Source: Lacticaseibacillus rhamnosus
Lineage (GTDB): Bacteria > Bacillota > Bacilli > Lactobacillales > Lactobacillaceae
Assembly (NCBI RefSeq): GCF_900636965.1
Contig: NZ_LR134331.1
Location: 310,001 to 374,000, forward strand
DNA length: 64,000 nt
Direction of reading: 5' to 3'
The notes under the pieces were generated by a model. The model was not told where the DNA came from. It searched no databases and saw nothing but the letters and a program-made list of their open reading frames with translations. The translations under genes and the position numbers were made by a program. Below, one piece after another: positions 17,410 through 26,038 of the stretch (positions are counted from its first letter, which is position 1; each line of letters begins with the position of its first letter).

Positions 17410-18699
17410 ATGAAAAAGACAAGTTTCTGGCGATTGTTAGGGTTTATGGGCGCGATTTTATTGTTATTGACCGCCTGTGGTAAGCAAGGTTCTGCGGCAA
17501 AGTCGTCGTCCAGTGCGCCGGTTAAAATTACATACTGGCATCGGATGACCGGGACTTATGACAAGTCGCTGAATAAGTTGATTACCAAATTCAACAATAG
17601 CCAAAAGAAGTACAAGGTGGTTGCGACCTCTCAGGGTTCATACAACGCCTTGCAACAAAAGATCATGGCGGCAGGAAAATCCAAGACGCTGCCAACCATG
17701 GCCCAGTCACCGTATACAAATATCGGTGACTATGTGAAGAATCAGTTGTTGTTGCCGTTTGATTCGGAAATGTTAAATGGTTCGAATAAATTAAGCAATC
17801 GTCAATTGAAAGATATTTACCCAAGCTTTTTAGCGGCGGGCAAATACGACGGTAAGTACTATGGCTTGCCATTTTCAGTTTCCACTTCGGTACTCTTTTA
17901 TAACAAGAAGTTGATGTCACAGTATAACATCAGTATGCCAAAGACCTGGGCTGATTTTGCGGCGGATCAGGATAAGCTAAAGGGGACCGATATTAACGCC
18001 ATCGAGCTGGATCAGAGTTATGATGTGGCCTTGGAAGGGATGGCTTATGGTGCTGGCAGTCAGCTGATCACGCCGAAGTTGAAGGCTAACTTGAATGCAC
18101 CGAAGACATTAGCCGCGGTGAATCAGATCCTTGATTTGCGCAAGAGTGGTGCGTTAAAGACCGCCGGCGAAGATCAGTACTTCAGTGTGCCGTTTGCAAA
18201 TGGCAAGGCCGTCTTTGGGATTGGTTCCTCTGCTACGGTTCCGGTGTTGCTTCAACAGGCACCCAAGAGTCTTGATTGGGGTACCGCGGTCATTCCGGAA
18301 TACGAAGGCAAGCGCAGCAACCCGCTCAACGGGAATTACAATGTGCTCTTCAAAGGCGCCTCTAAAGCGCAACAAGCCGGTGCCTGGGCCTTCCAGAAGT
18401 TCTTGCTGAAGTCGGAAAATGCCGCACAGTGGGCCAAAGCTTCCGGTTACGTGCCAGTGACTAAGAGTGCGTCTAACAGTGCCACCTTCAAAGCCTATCT
18501 GGAAAAGAACACGCAATACAAAGCAGCAGTTTCAGCAGTCTCACAAAGCTTTGCCTCTACTGTTTTTGCCGGTTACACCGACTACCGCAACGATTTGATG
18601 AGTACCGTTGACAGTACCTTGACCAAGAATATCAGTGGCGAAACCGCCTTTGATAATCTACAAAAGCAGACCGACAAAATTTTAGAAGAAAATAAATAG
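17410..18699 (+). CDS. Extracellular sugar-binding lipoprotein, ABC family 1 (UgpB/MalE-like), orphan
   Basis: A 429-residue lipoprotein with a lipobox ending LLTAC (Cys23) and a Ser/Ala spacer. The mature part reads ITYWHRMTGTYDKSLNKLI, a typical opening of family 1 solute-binding proteins for sugars or glycerol-3-phosphate, with YYGLPFSVSTSVLFYNKKLM and GYVPVTKSA as the other familiar blocks. The second of two adjacent ATGs has GAGGG 7 bases upstream. No permease or ATPase gene lies nearby, so it must pair with a transporter elsewhere or act as a sensor. A terminator follows at once. Ligand unknown. Confidence 0.88.
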   Translation: MKKTSFWRLLGFMGAILLLLTACGKQGSAAKSSSSAPVKITYWHRMTGTYDKSLNKLITKFNNSQKKYKVVATSQGSYNALQQKIMAAGKSKTLPTMAQSPYTNIGDYVKNQLLLPFDSEMLNGSNKLSNRQLKDIYPSFLAAGKYDGKYYGLPFSVSTSVLFYNKKLMSQYNISMPKTWADFAADQDKLKGTDINAIELDQSYDVALEGMAYGAGSQLITPKLKANLNAPKTLAAVNQILDLRKSGALKTAGEDQYFSVPFANGKAVFGIGSSATVPVLLQQAPKSLDWGTAVIPEYEGKRSNPLNGNYNVLFKGASKAQQAGAWAFQKFLLKSENAAQWAKASGYVPVTKSASNSATFKAYLEKNTQYKAAVSAVSQSFASTVFAGYTDYRNDLMSTVDSTLTKNISGETAFDNLQKQTDKILEENK

Positions 18700-18709
18700 T
18701 TTTTTAATC

Positions 18710-18743
18710 AGCCAGTAATACCGCGATGTGTTACTGGCTTTTT
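18710..18743 (+). terminator. Terminator of the orphan binding-protein gene
   Basis: AGCCAGTAA pairs with TTACTGGCT around a 12-base loop and is followed by a run of T. Confidence 0.85.
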
Positions 18744-18895
18744 GCTGCCATGTCGGTAAACAACCGTCTGTCGCTGCCGATGTCATGATGCGGACATGGC
18801 GGAAAACAGTTTACATCATTGAGGTCGGATTTGCGCCGTATTACCTTAGTGGGCTATGATGGTCAAAGCATTGTTATGCATTAAAGGAGACCGAT

Positions 18896-19546
18896 ATGGA
18901 AATCAATGTACACAAATTTCAGGAAGCTATTTTGGCCGGCACTTTCGAACACACAGCAGTTCACGTCACTGCTGCGGCATTCAAGAAAGACGGCATCGCT
19001 GACGCACTGACGAAGGTCTTTGCAGATGTCCGCGCGGCGATTGAGAAGGATCAATTGATTCAGGCGGATTTGGTGGTTGATTTCCCTGAACCGACAACCA
19101 TTACCGTTGAGACCGGGATCATCAACCTGCCATTTGCGAATGTTAATAAAATCCCTAATTTTCTGGAACCGGATGAAATTGTTCCGGTACGGGTTTATTT
19201 AATTGTGGCATCACCTTTTGTCAACGTATCAGGTTTGCGCATTGATGAAGCCGCGACTGCCGCTGATTATTTGCAGGATTTTGACACGATCAATGCCCAA
19301 ATGACGGCCTCAGTTCAGGAAAAGCTTGAACACATTCAAACCGAAATGGCCAAGCCAAAAGAAACCGTTAAAGAAGTGCCCGCCAATAAGCAAAAGACCA
19401 CGGCTAAAAAAACCACGCGGCGAGCGACGACCAAGAAGAAAACGACCACGCGGAAAACAACCAAGAAGTCGACTAGTGCAAGTAAGGCGGCGCCCAAACG
19501 TACGACGACTAAAAAAACAACGACACGTAAAACTACTAAAAAATAG
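18896..19546 (+). CDS. Unknown protein with histone-H1-like Lys/Thr C-terminal tail
   Basis: The 216-residue protein has a soluble N-terminal domain (about 1-150; FEHTAVHVTAAAFKKDGIADALTKVF, a helix plus several beta strands) that I do not recognise. Residues about 166-216 are almost only Lys, Thr, Arg, Ala and Ser in KKTT/RKTT repeats, like eukaryotic H1 tails and bacterial AlgP/Hc1-type DNA-binding tails. It has no signal peptide or membrane segment, so cytoplasmic nucleic-acid binding is the likeliest guess; an anionic polymer is an alternative. AAAGGAG lies 6-7 bases before the ATG. Monocistronic, with a terminator about 80 bases after the stop. Confidence 0.75.
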   Translation: MEINVHKFQEAILAGTFEHTAVHVTAAAFKKDGIADALTKVFADVRAAIEKDQLIQADLVVDFPEPTTITVETGIINLPFANVNKIPNFLEPDEIVPVRVYLIVASPFVNVSGLRIDEAATAADYLQDFDTINAQMTASVQEKLEHIQTEMAKPKETVKEVPANKQKTTAKKTTRRATTKKKTTTRKTTKKSTSASKAAPKRTTTKKTTTRKTTKK

Positions 19547-19627
19547 CCTTTTAGCGAATAGTGATCCTGAGCTTGATGACTAGTTTTTCGTTATTGCTGT
19601 CAGAATTAAGTTACTGAAAAAAGGTAG

Positions 19628-19661
19628 GCCCGTTGCACTTCAAAAGGTGTGACGGGTTTTT
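19628..19661 (+). terminator. Terminator downstream of the Lys/Thr-tail gene
   Basis: CCCGTTGCAC pairs imperfectly with GTGTGACGGG around an 8-base loop, followed by five T. It separates this gene from the fructose-class PTS operon. Confidence 0.7.
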
Positions 19662-19778
19662 CGCGTGCCAAAAACGCATGCAGTGAATGAAACACTATAA
19701 GCAAGCAAGACAGGCAAAAACTATCAAGGACATATAAATTAAACAATGGCGCAAAAGTTGCGCTTTTATAAATGCAAA

Positions 19779-19792
19779 AGGAAACGTTTGCA
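19779..19792 (+). promoter_or_regulatory. cre-like box of the fructose-class PTS operon
   Basis: AGGAAACGTTTGCA fits TGNAARCGNWWWCA at 12 of 14 positions and lies about 50 bases before the regulator gene. A 6-bp GCGCAA/TTGCGC hairpin sits just upstream (19749-19763). Catabolite repression of the operon is likely but not shown. Confidence 0.5.
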
Positions 19793-19843
19793 GAAGCTGA
19801 ATAGTGGTCTAGACTCGTATAAGTGGAGAGGGGGAACGGCAAT

Positions 19844-21778
19844 TTGAAAGATAAAAAGCTGCTTATTTTAGAATTCCTGTTACAGCATGGCACCGTTCAT
19901 TACGATCAAATTGCCGCTGCAACCGGACTTTCCGAGCGGACAATTGGCAATTACCTGAATCGGTTAGACGGGGAATTACGACCGTATAATGTCAAACTGG
20001 TGCGCAAGCGTAATGTCGGCATACGTTTAGACGGACCGGCCGATCAAAAAGCCCACTTATTGCGGAGCGTTCACGGGCAGGAGGGCTTTGCCTCTCAAAG
20101 TGCAAGAGTGCATTATCTGATGATTAAATTATTGCTGACGACGCGACCATGTACACTTAGCAAATTAGCGGATGATTTATTTGTAAGCCGCCGGACGATT
20201 GATAACGATTTTAAGGTGGTGAAACAAATATTTGCGCAGAATCAGGTGACGGTTCACACAAGTCGTCGCGGCATTCAGGTGACGGCGTCTGAAGCCAACC
20301 GGCGGCATATGTTAGCTAAATTGTTACGGCAATATTGGGGTGAAAGTCTTTATATCGCGAAACAAAAAGACGGAGAAGTCGTTCAGCAAATTCAGTTGCC
20401 GCATTATCTGAATCATTTAGTGAACCCGGCAACGACCAAAGCGGTTATGCAAAGCCTTACTGAGTTTTTAAAGCAATCAAGCCTTATCTTTTCCGATTAT
20501 GCGCTGCAGTCCTTAGCCATTCATCTCATTATCGCCTGTGAACGGCCTAAAAAGGAACAGCCGACCGCGATTCATTTAACGCCGATGCTTCCGGAAACGA
20601 AGCAATTGCTGGCCTTAGTCAGTAAGTACGTTCACCAGACGCTAGACGCAGCCAATGCCCAACAGATCAATGCCCATATCGCGGCGCTTGTGGATCGACA
20701 AGTGAGCGGGGCACCTGCTGCCAGCATTGAAGATCAGACAACGCCGGAACTTAGAAGACAAATCGCAAGCTGGCTCACCCAAATATCACCGGATAAACGC
20801 TTGCTGGAAGACTTAAGCGTCCATCTTAGCGGGGCACTGGTGCGAGTCGCCCATGGTATGTCCATTCCCAATCCCTATACGGAAGAAATAAAGCGGAACT
20901 TCCCGATGGCATTTGATGCCGCTGCTCAATTAAGCATGACGGTCGCTAAACATTATCATGTCCAGCTCAATGACGATGAATCAGGCTTTTTGGCGTTACA
21001 TTTTGAGTCCTTTTTTGAACGGCAACAAGTCGCTGATCGCATTTCGACGGTCGTTGTCTGCTCTAGCGGTGTCGGAACCAGTCGTTTATTAGCGCAACGG
21101 CTTGAAGAACGATTTCGCGAGAAGTTAGTGATTACCCGCACCATCGGCTTGGCTGAACTGATGCGTCATGCGATCCCTGAATCACTCATTATTAGCACGG
21201 TGCCAATTCAGGGAATGCGGCAGCCGGTCGTCACGGTTAACCCATTGCTGTTGCAGCACGATGTTGAAAAAGTCTCCCAACAAGCTGATCGCTTTCGTTT
21301 CGGAACAGAAGGTGATGCCTTTCTCGGTTTGCTTGAGCCGGCTTTGATTGTCCCCAACTTACCGAGTACGGATCGGGAAACGGCTCTAAGTACACTGATC
21401 CAGCGGTTAACCCAAGCCGGTGTCTTTGAGGACGCATCCTTACCGCTTAAACTTGCCGAAGATCGTGAAAAGTTGGCGACGACCGCCATGGGCCTAGTTG
21501 CGATGCCGCATATCTCCCCCGAAATGGTCAGGCGCCCTGCCATCGCCCTTGGCTTAGCTCCGGATGGTTTGGATTGGGCAGGCCAAAAGGTTAAAGTGAT
21601 TTTCTTTTTGGCAGTGACCGCAACAGTTCCAGGTGATCAAAGAGGGATTTATCAGGTGATTAATCGCTTAATAGATGATCAACGTTTTTGTGAAGTGTTA
21701 GCACAAAGTCAATCAACGACCGAAGCGGTAAAGGCTTTGGCTGAATATATCCATAAGGAGTTAATTGAAGATGAATGA
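19844..21778 (+). CDS. PRD-type PTS transcriptional activator (MtlR/BglG-like) with EIIB- and EIIA-like domains
   Basis: A 644-residue regulator. Two N-terminal DNA-binding helix-turn-helix segments (GLSERTIGNYLNRLD, then LFVSRRTIDNDFKVV) are followed by two PRDs (about 180-400; IHLIIACERP, VHLSGALVRVAHGM, FLALHFESFF). Next come an EIIB-like domain with VVVCSSGVGTSRLL (Cys) and a C-terminal EIIA (class 2)-like domain with VAMPHISPE (His). Phosphorylation at these sites would report PTS activity. I use the TTG at 19844, which has GAGAGGGGG 9 bases upstream; the GTG 21 bases earlier has no site. It overlaps the EIIA gene by 8 bp and likely activates its own operon. Confidence 0.85.
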   Translation: MKDKKLLILEFLLQHGTVHYDQIAAATGLSERTIGNYLNRLDGELRPYNVKLVRKRNVGIRLDGPADQKAHLLRSVHGQEGFASQSARVHYLMIKLLLTTRPCTLSKLADDLFVSRRTIDNDFKVVKQIFAQNQVTVHTSRRGIQVTASEANRRHMLAKLLRQYWGESLYIAKQKDGEVVQQIQLPHYLNHLVNPATTKAVMQSLTEFLKQSSLIFSDYALQSLAIHLIIACERPKKEQPTAIHLTPMLPETKQLLALVSKYVHQTLDAANAQQINAHIAALVDRQVSGAPAASIEDQTTPELRRQIASWLTQISPDKRLLEDLSVHLSGALVRVAHGMSIPNPYTEEIKRNFPMAFDAAAQLSMTVAKHYHVQLNDDESGFLALHFESFFERQQVADRISTVVVCSSGVGTSRLLAQRLEERFREKLVITRTIGLAELMRHAIPESLIISTVPIQGMRQPVVTVNPLLLQHDVEKVSQQADRFRFGTEGDAFLGLLEPALIVPNLPSTDRETALSTLIQRLTQAGVFEDASLPLKLAEDREKLATTAMGLVAMPHISPEMVRRPAIALGLAPDGLDWAGQKVKVIFFLAVTATVPGDQRGIYQVINRLIDDQRFCEVLAQSQSTTEAVKALAEYIHKELIEDE

Positions 21779-22226
21779 AGTTAATGTACCAACGGATGTT
21801 CACACGGATGTGGCAGTGCCATCCGATAAACATGCTGCCTTGGGTACGATTGCAACGATTCTAAGCGCACAACATCCTATTTCTGCTGATGAACTGCGGA
21901 CGAATCTTATTGCACGTGAGGATGAAAGCACGACCGGATTTGGTAATGGCGTTGCGATTCCGCATGCCAAGGTCAATGGATTAACCGATCCTTTTGTTGG
22001 TGTCGTGACATTTAAACAGCCCGTCGATTGGGGTTCACTGGATGGCCAGCCAGTTTCCATTGCCATTGTTCTTGTGATGCCAAATCAAAATGGGGCAGAT
22101 AAAGTCCACTTAAAAATGCTTTCTAAATTGGCGCGCAAACTGATGGACGATGATTTTATAAAAGCGCTAAAAGCAGCACAACACGATAAGGACCAAATGA
22201 CCAAAGTGTTGAATGAGGTTCTTTAA
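21771..22226 (+). CDS. PTS EIIA, fructose/mannitol class
   Basis: A 151-residue EIIA whose phospho-His lies in NGVAIPHAKVNG (about residue 63-66). It accepts phosphate from HPr and gives it to the EIIB part of the next gene product. The ATG overlaps the regulator stop by 8 bp; AAGGAG is about 10 bases upstream. Twenty bases separate it from the EIIBC gene. EIIA is a separate protein here, not fused to EIIBC. Confidence 0.92.
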   Translation: MNEVNVPTDVHTDVAVPSDKHAALGTIATILSAQHPISADELRTNLIAREDESTTGFGNGVAIPHAKVNGLTDPFVGVVTFKQPVDWGSLDGQPVSIAIVLVMPNQNGADKVHLKMLSKLARKLMDDDFIKALKAAQHDKDQMTKVLNEVL

Positions 22227-22245
22227 ACAGAAAGGGGAATTTTAA

Positions 22246-23688
22246 ATGCCAAGTTTTGTTGGTGTTACAAAATGTCCAGTCGGTATTGCCCATACTTATA
22301 TGGCAGCCGAAAAATTACAAAAGACTGGGCAAAGCGATGGGTACAAAGTCAAGGTTGAGACGCAGGGAGCATCTGGCACGGAAGACACTTTAACTGCTGA
22401 TGATATTAAAACGGCTGATTTTGTGGTTTTGGCTATTGATGTTGCCATTGACGGCATGGAACGTTTTGTCGGCAAACGCGTGGTCTTTTCTACGACGGCA
22501 GAGGCAATTAAAGACCCGCAAAAGTTGATTGACGCAGGGAAACATGCTGAAGTTTATACCGGTGAAAAGCAGCATGGTGACGAGCAAGAAACAAGTGACG
22601 TTGATGATTCAGGACATGAACAAAGTCCGGTTATCAAACAGTTGTTGAATGGTGTTTCACATATGATTCCGTTTGTTGTCATCGGCGGTCTGTTTATTGC
22701 TTTGTCAATTGCCTTAGGCGGCCACGCTACTGCTAAAGGGATGGTGGTTGCGCCCAACACGATCTGGTCAACGATGAACCAAATCGGGACGATTGGTTTT
22801 AGCTTGATGATCCCGATTCTGGCAGGGTTTATTGCGTATGCGATTGCCGGACGTGCAGCTTTAGCACCGGCGATGGTTGGTGCAATGGTTGCCAACACGC
22901 CTGCTATTTTAGGTACCAAAGCCGGAACCGGTTTTCTTGGTGCGATCCTAGTTGGTTATGCAGCAGGTTATTTAACTAAATGGATGAATTCATGGCCGAT
23001 TCCTAAGAGTTTGCGCGCGGTTATGCCGATTTTTGTTATCCCGCTATTAGGGACTGCGGTTATCTGTGCAGCCTTTGTTTATCTGCTTGGCAGTCCGATT
23101 TCCTGGTTAATGACGGCCTTGCAGAACCTGTTGACATTCTTATCTAAGAGCCCGTCGACGAGTATTGTTTTGGGCCTTGTCTTAGGTGCCATGGTCTCAG
23201 TTGATATGGGTGGTCCGGTCAATAAGGTAGCGTTTCTTTTCGGTGTGGCTTCCATTACAGCTGGTACGCCTGAAATTATGGGAGCAGTTGCCTGTGCGAT
23301 TGCTGTACCGCCATTGTCAGCTGGCATTGCGACCTTATTCAAGTCAGAATTAACGACTAACGAAGAAAAAACAGCCGGTGTTTCAGCTATTTTGATGGGG
23401 CTGATCGGGATTACCGAAGGCGCGATTCCACTTGCTACGGCACATCCTAAGCAGGTCTTCCCTGGGATTATTATCGGGTCTGGCGTTGCAAGTGCCGTTG
23501 GGATGATCTTCCATATTACCGATGCGGTGCCACATGGCGGTCCGATTGTCGGTGTCTTAGGTGCCACCAATAACCTCGGTTTATTCTTCCTGGCAATTTT
23601 AATTGGTGTTTTGGTTTCAACTGCGATCATCGTTTTGCTCAAACAGCATGCGGTTGCGCACCAAAAGAAGTTGGCAGCTGCTAAATAA
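22246..23688 (+). CDS. PTS EIIBC, fructose class
   Basis: A 480-residue fusion. The EIIB domain (about 1-100) begins GVTKCPVGIAHTYMAAE with the phospho-Cys at residue 10, characteristic of fructose-class EIIB. A charged linker (about 103-128) leads to a polytopic EIIC (about 130-475) with GITEGAIP and DMGGPVNK as recognised fructose-EIIC blocks. AAAGGGG precedes the ATG. No 1-phosphofructokinase gene is present, so the substrate may not be fructose. The nearby manA hints at a mannose-containing sugar, but a terminator lies between. Confidence 0.9.
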   Translation: MPSFVGVTKCPVGIAHTYMAAEKLQKTGQSDGYKVKVETQGASGTEDTLTADDIKTADFVVLAIDVAIDGMERFVGKRVVFSTTAEAIKDPQKLIDAGKHAEVYTGEKQHGDEQETSDVDDSGHEQSPVIKQLLNGVSHMIPFVVIGGLFIALSIALGGHATAKGMVVAPNTIWSTMNQIGTIGFSLMIPILAGFIAYAIAGRAALAPAMVGAMVANTPAILGTKAGTGFLGAILVGYAAGYLTKWMNSWPIPKSLRAVMPIFVIPLLGTAVICAAFVYLLGSPISWLMTALQNLLTFLSKSPSTSIVLGLVLGAMVSVDMGGPVNKVAFLFGVASITAGTPEIMGAVACAIAVPPLSAGIATLFKSELTTNEEKTAGVSAILMGLIGITEGAIPLATAHPKQVFPGIIIGSGVASAVGMIFHITDAVPHGGPIVGVLGATNNLGLFFLAILIGVLVSTAIIVLLKQHAVAHQKKLAAAK

Positions 23689-23694
23689 TAAAAA

Positions 23695-23735
23695 ACAGCC
23701 CGCTGCGCATCTTTTGCGTAACGGGCTGTCGATTT
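23695..23735 (+). terminator. Terminator of the fructose-class PTS operon
   Basis: ACAGCCCG (23695-23702) pairs with CGGGCTGT (23722-23729), with an inner TGCGCA/TGCGTA stem. The tail is only moderately T-rich. Confidence 0.75.
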
Positions 23736-23943
23736 TCCCAACGCCTTCGTTCATTATGGCGTTGAATCGCAACAGCGCGCGATCTCAGTGGACATCTTTT
23801 ACTATTTTTAACTGTTGTTACATTTAGTTAAGAGAACGAATGATTGGCCTAGGGTGATCGTGTATAATGAAAGGCGAAACCGGAAAAAGTGCTTACAGAT
23901 AGTCATGATGACTGGAAAACGCGATTGAAGAGGAGTGGAGCTT

Positions 23944-24915
23944 TTGACAGAACCATTGTTTTTGAAGCCATATTTTAATCCCAAGATCTGGGGTGGCCGT
24001 AAACTTAAGACTGAATACGGGTTTGATATTCCGGACGGCAAAATCGGTGAAGCGTGGATTATTTCCGGACATCCGCATGGACCGGCAACCATCGAAAATG
24101 GCCCACTCAAAGGCAAAACCTTGCGTCAAGCCTGGCATGAAGATCCGGCTTACTTTGGCCCGCAACATAGCCAGGAATTTCCGCTACTGGTGAAAATCCT
24201 CGATGCTGAAGCCAGTTTGAGTGTTCAGGTACACCCAGACGATGCATATGCAGCCGCGCACGAAGCCAAGGGCGAACTTGGTAAAACTGAATGCTGGTAT
24301 ATTTTGAAAGCGGATCCGGGCGCCTACTTAATTTATGGCCACCACGCCAAAACACATGAACAGCTCAAGGAAATGATCGAAGCTGGCGATTGGGAGCATC
24401 TGTTACGCAAATATCCGGTCAAAACCGGCGACTTTGTTTATGTGCCAAGCGGGACGATTCACGCACTTAACAAGGGCATTGTCGCATTGGAAACGCAGCA
24501 GAGTTCTGACACGACTTATCGGTTGTACGACTATGATCGAACGGATGATCAAGGACACAAGCGTGAGTTGCATATTAAACAAAGTCTTGATGTGACCACC
24601 GTGCCATTCCATGATCCTAAGTTGCACATTACCAAAGAAAATGTCACAGGTGGCCAAATCACTACATTTGTGAAACCACCATTATCACCGCATTTTGCCG
24701 TCTATCGGCTCGATGTTGACGGCACTATGTCATTTACCCAGCAGGCACCTTATACCAACGTGACGGTACTTGACGGCACCGGTACCTTTACGGCAGATGG
24801 CAAAGATTATCCAATTAAAACCGGCGATAGTTTCTTGATTCCCAATCAAATTAAAACCTGGCAGTTTACCGGTAAACTTGCCATCGTCACCTCAACGCCA
24901 GGTGCCGATGCGTAA
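23944..24915 (+). CDS. manA: Mannose-6-phosphate isomerase, type I
   Basis: ManA (323 residues) interconverts mannose-6-phosphate and fructose-6-phosphate. Cupin-fold zinc enzyme: FLKPYFNPKIWGGRKLK at the start, zinc ligands in LSVQVHPDD (Gln, His) and AKGELGKTECWYIL (Glu), and FVYVPSGTIHAL (His). I start at TTG 23944 with GAGGAG 8 bases upstream; a GTG 9 bases earlier would leave no spacing. It is monocistronic, with terminators on both sides, and could serve both mannose-type PTS uptake and wall-sugar synthesis. Confidence 0.93.
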   Translation: MTEPLFLKPYFNPKIWGGRKLKTEYGFDIPDGKIGEAWIISGHPHGPATIENGPLKGKTLRQAWHEDPAYFGPQHSQEFPLLVKILDAEASLSVQVHPDDAYAAAHEAKGELGKTECWYILKADPGAYLIYGHHAKTHEQLKEMIEAGDWEHLLRKYPVKTGDFVYVPSGTIHALNKGIVALETQQSSDTTYRLYDYDRTDDQGHKRELHIKQSLDVTTVPFHDPKLHITKENVTGGQITTFVKPPLSPHFAVYRLDVDGTMSFTQQAPYTNVTVLDGTGTFTADGKDYPIKTGDSFLIPNQIKTWQFTGKLAIVTSTPGADA

Positions 24916-24951
24916 CAGTTGAGTTTCTGGTTTCAGACAGGTTAACCATTC

Positions 24952-24990
24952 AAACAGCCTTGGAGACGAAAAATCTCTGAGGCTGTTTTT
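24952..24990 (+). terminator. manA terminator
   Basis: AAACAGCCTTGGAGA pairs with TCTCTGAGGCTGTTT (one mismatch) around a 7-base loop, then a T-run. Confidence 0.88.
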
Positions 24991-25079
24991 GACTGTTCAG
25001 ACATTGCATTTTCACTGAAAAGTAATTTTTAGATCATACAGACAGTCTTTAGGAAGACGGTAAAAAAATTAATAAATCA

Positions 25080-25093
25080 TGAGAGCGCTTTCT
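25080..25093 (+). promoter_or_regulatory. Second, weaker cre-like box upstream of gnb
   Basis: TGAGAGCGCTTTCT agrees with the cre consensus at 12 of 14 positions. It lies about 170 bases before the promoter-proximal perfect box, so it may be an auxiliary site. Confidence 0.4.
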
Positions 25094-25184
25094 TATTGAT
25101 TATTTTATATTAAAACGTTGGTCTAAGGTGGTTTAGCAAGGCTACTTGACTCATATGCGGCGGATTGAAAAGCATCTAGCGTGA

Positions 25185-25198
25185 CTGGTATGGACTAG
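25185..25198 (+). promoter_or_regulatory. GntR/HutC-type operator-like site upstream of gnbR
   Basis: CTGGTATGGACTAG resembles the TGGTNTAGACCA-type sites bound by NagR/YvoA-like GntR regulators. A nearly identical 14-mer occurs at 62505. A half-site TTGGTCTA also occurs at about 25117. Function is inferred. Confidence 0.4.
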
Positions 25199-25246
25199 GG
25201 CAAAACCGCAGTGCGAAGCCGCCAAATTAGAATTAAGTCGTTTCCG

Positions 25247-25276
25247 TTGACAAGCATAACTGCAAACGCATACACT
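25247..25276 (+). promoter_or_regulatory. gnb operon promoter
   Basis: TTGACA (25247-25252), an 18-base spacer and TACACT (25271-25276), about 35 bases before gnbR. The cre box covers the spacer end and the -10. Confidence 0.75.
25261..25274 (+). promoter_or_regulatory. Perfect cre box on the gnb promoter
   Basis: TGCAAACGCATACA matches TGNAARCGNWWWCA at all 14 positions and overlaps the -10. This placement predicts strong CcpA-dependent repression by glucose. Confidence 0.8.
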
Positions 25277-25280
25277 ACAT

Positions 25281-25294
25281 GTGGTTGGTACCAC
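25281..25294 (+). promoter_or_regulatory. Palindromic operator, likely GnbR
   Basis: GTGGTTGGTACCAC is a 5+5 bp palindrome around a 4-base centre, directly after the -10 and just before the gnbR ribosome site. This is a classic roadblock position for autorepression by the GntR-family product. Confidence 0.6.
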
Positions 25295-25308
25295 TTGGAG
25301 GTGAGGAG

Positions 25309-26025
25309 ATGGAAAAGGTTCCGTTGACCAAACAACTGGTAGATCAGTTGGAGGCCTTTATCAAAGAAAAACTTCAGCCTAATGACAAGTTGCCGTCCGA
25401 GCGGGATCTGAGTGAACTGTATCATGTCAGCCGCAATACGGTTCGGTCCGCGTTGAATGAATTATTTCTGCGCGGGTTCATTTATCGCAGTACCGGCAAA
25501 GGCACGTTTGTCGCTGAACGGTTTGACGAACGAACGGATGTAAGCGGATCGTACAGTTTTACCAAACAAATGCTAGCCATGAATCGTCAGCCAGTAACGA
25601 AGATTCAACGACTGGAAAAAATCGCGGTACCGCCTGACATTGCCAAACGGATGCGGGTTGATCCAGAGACACCGGTTTATGTTCTTGACCGGCTGCGAAT
25701 TGCGGATCAGTTGCCGATGATGATTGAGCGTAGTTACTTACCGGCGTTGACGGTGCCGGATCTGCAAGCATCTGATTTAGCCAAAAATCCACTATACGAT
25801 TGGCTGGAACAACATTATGGCATTCACATTGCGTCAGTTGATGAAGCATTTTTCGCCGGGCTGGTCTCGCCGGAAGATGCCAAACAGCTGCGAGTTGCGC
25901 CGGCATCGGCATGCTTAAACATTCGGCGAACGACTTTTGCCGATACTGGGGAAATCGTTGAATATACGTTGAGTGTGGCGCGCGCGGATCAATTTGTTTA
26001 TCACGTTCATCATGTGAATCACTAG
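25309..26025 (+). CDS. gnbR: GntR/HutC-family regulator of the gnb operon
   Basis: GnbR (238 residues) has an N-terminal winged helix (about 5-72; LPSERDLSELYHVSRNTVRSALNEL and the GKGTFVAE wing end) and a UTRA ligand-binding domain (about 90-235). It should repress the operon until an amino-sugar or its phosphate binds. ATG 25309 has GGAGG 7 bases upstream; an ATG 30 bases earlier lacks one and lies in the operator. Gene order R-E-F-G-B-C-D-A is that of the L. casei BL23 gnb operon, on which the name rests. Confidence 0.85.
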   Translation: MEKVPLTKQLVDQLEAFIKEKLQPNDKLPSERDLSELYHVSRNTVRSALNELFLRGFIYRSTGKGTFVAERFDERTDVSGSYSFTKQMLAMNRQPVTKIQRLEKIAVPPDIAKRMRVDPETPVYVLDRLRIADQLPMMIERSYLPALTVPDLQASDLAKNPLYDWLEQHYGIHIASVDEAFFAGLVSPEDAKQLRVAPASACLNIRRTTFADTGEIVEYTLSVARADQFVYHVHHVNH

Positions 26026-26038
26026 GGAGGATATTATT

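Noticed and set aside
23079-23741. 220-codon frame antisense to the fructose-class EIIBC gene
   Set aside because: The sequence is the complement of membrane-segment codons, with no start site and no family pattern.
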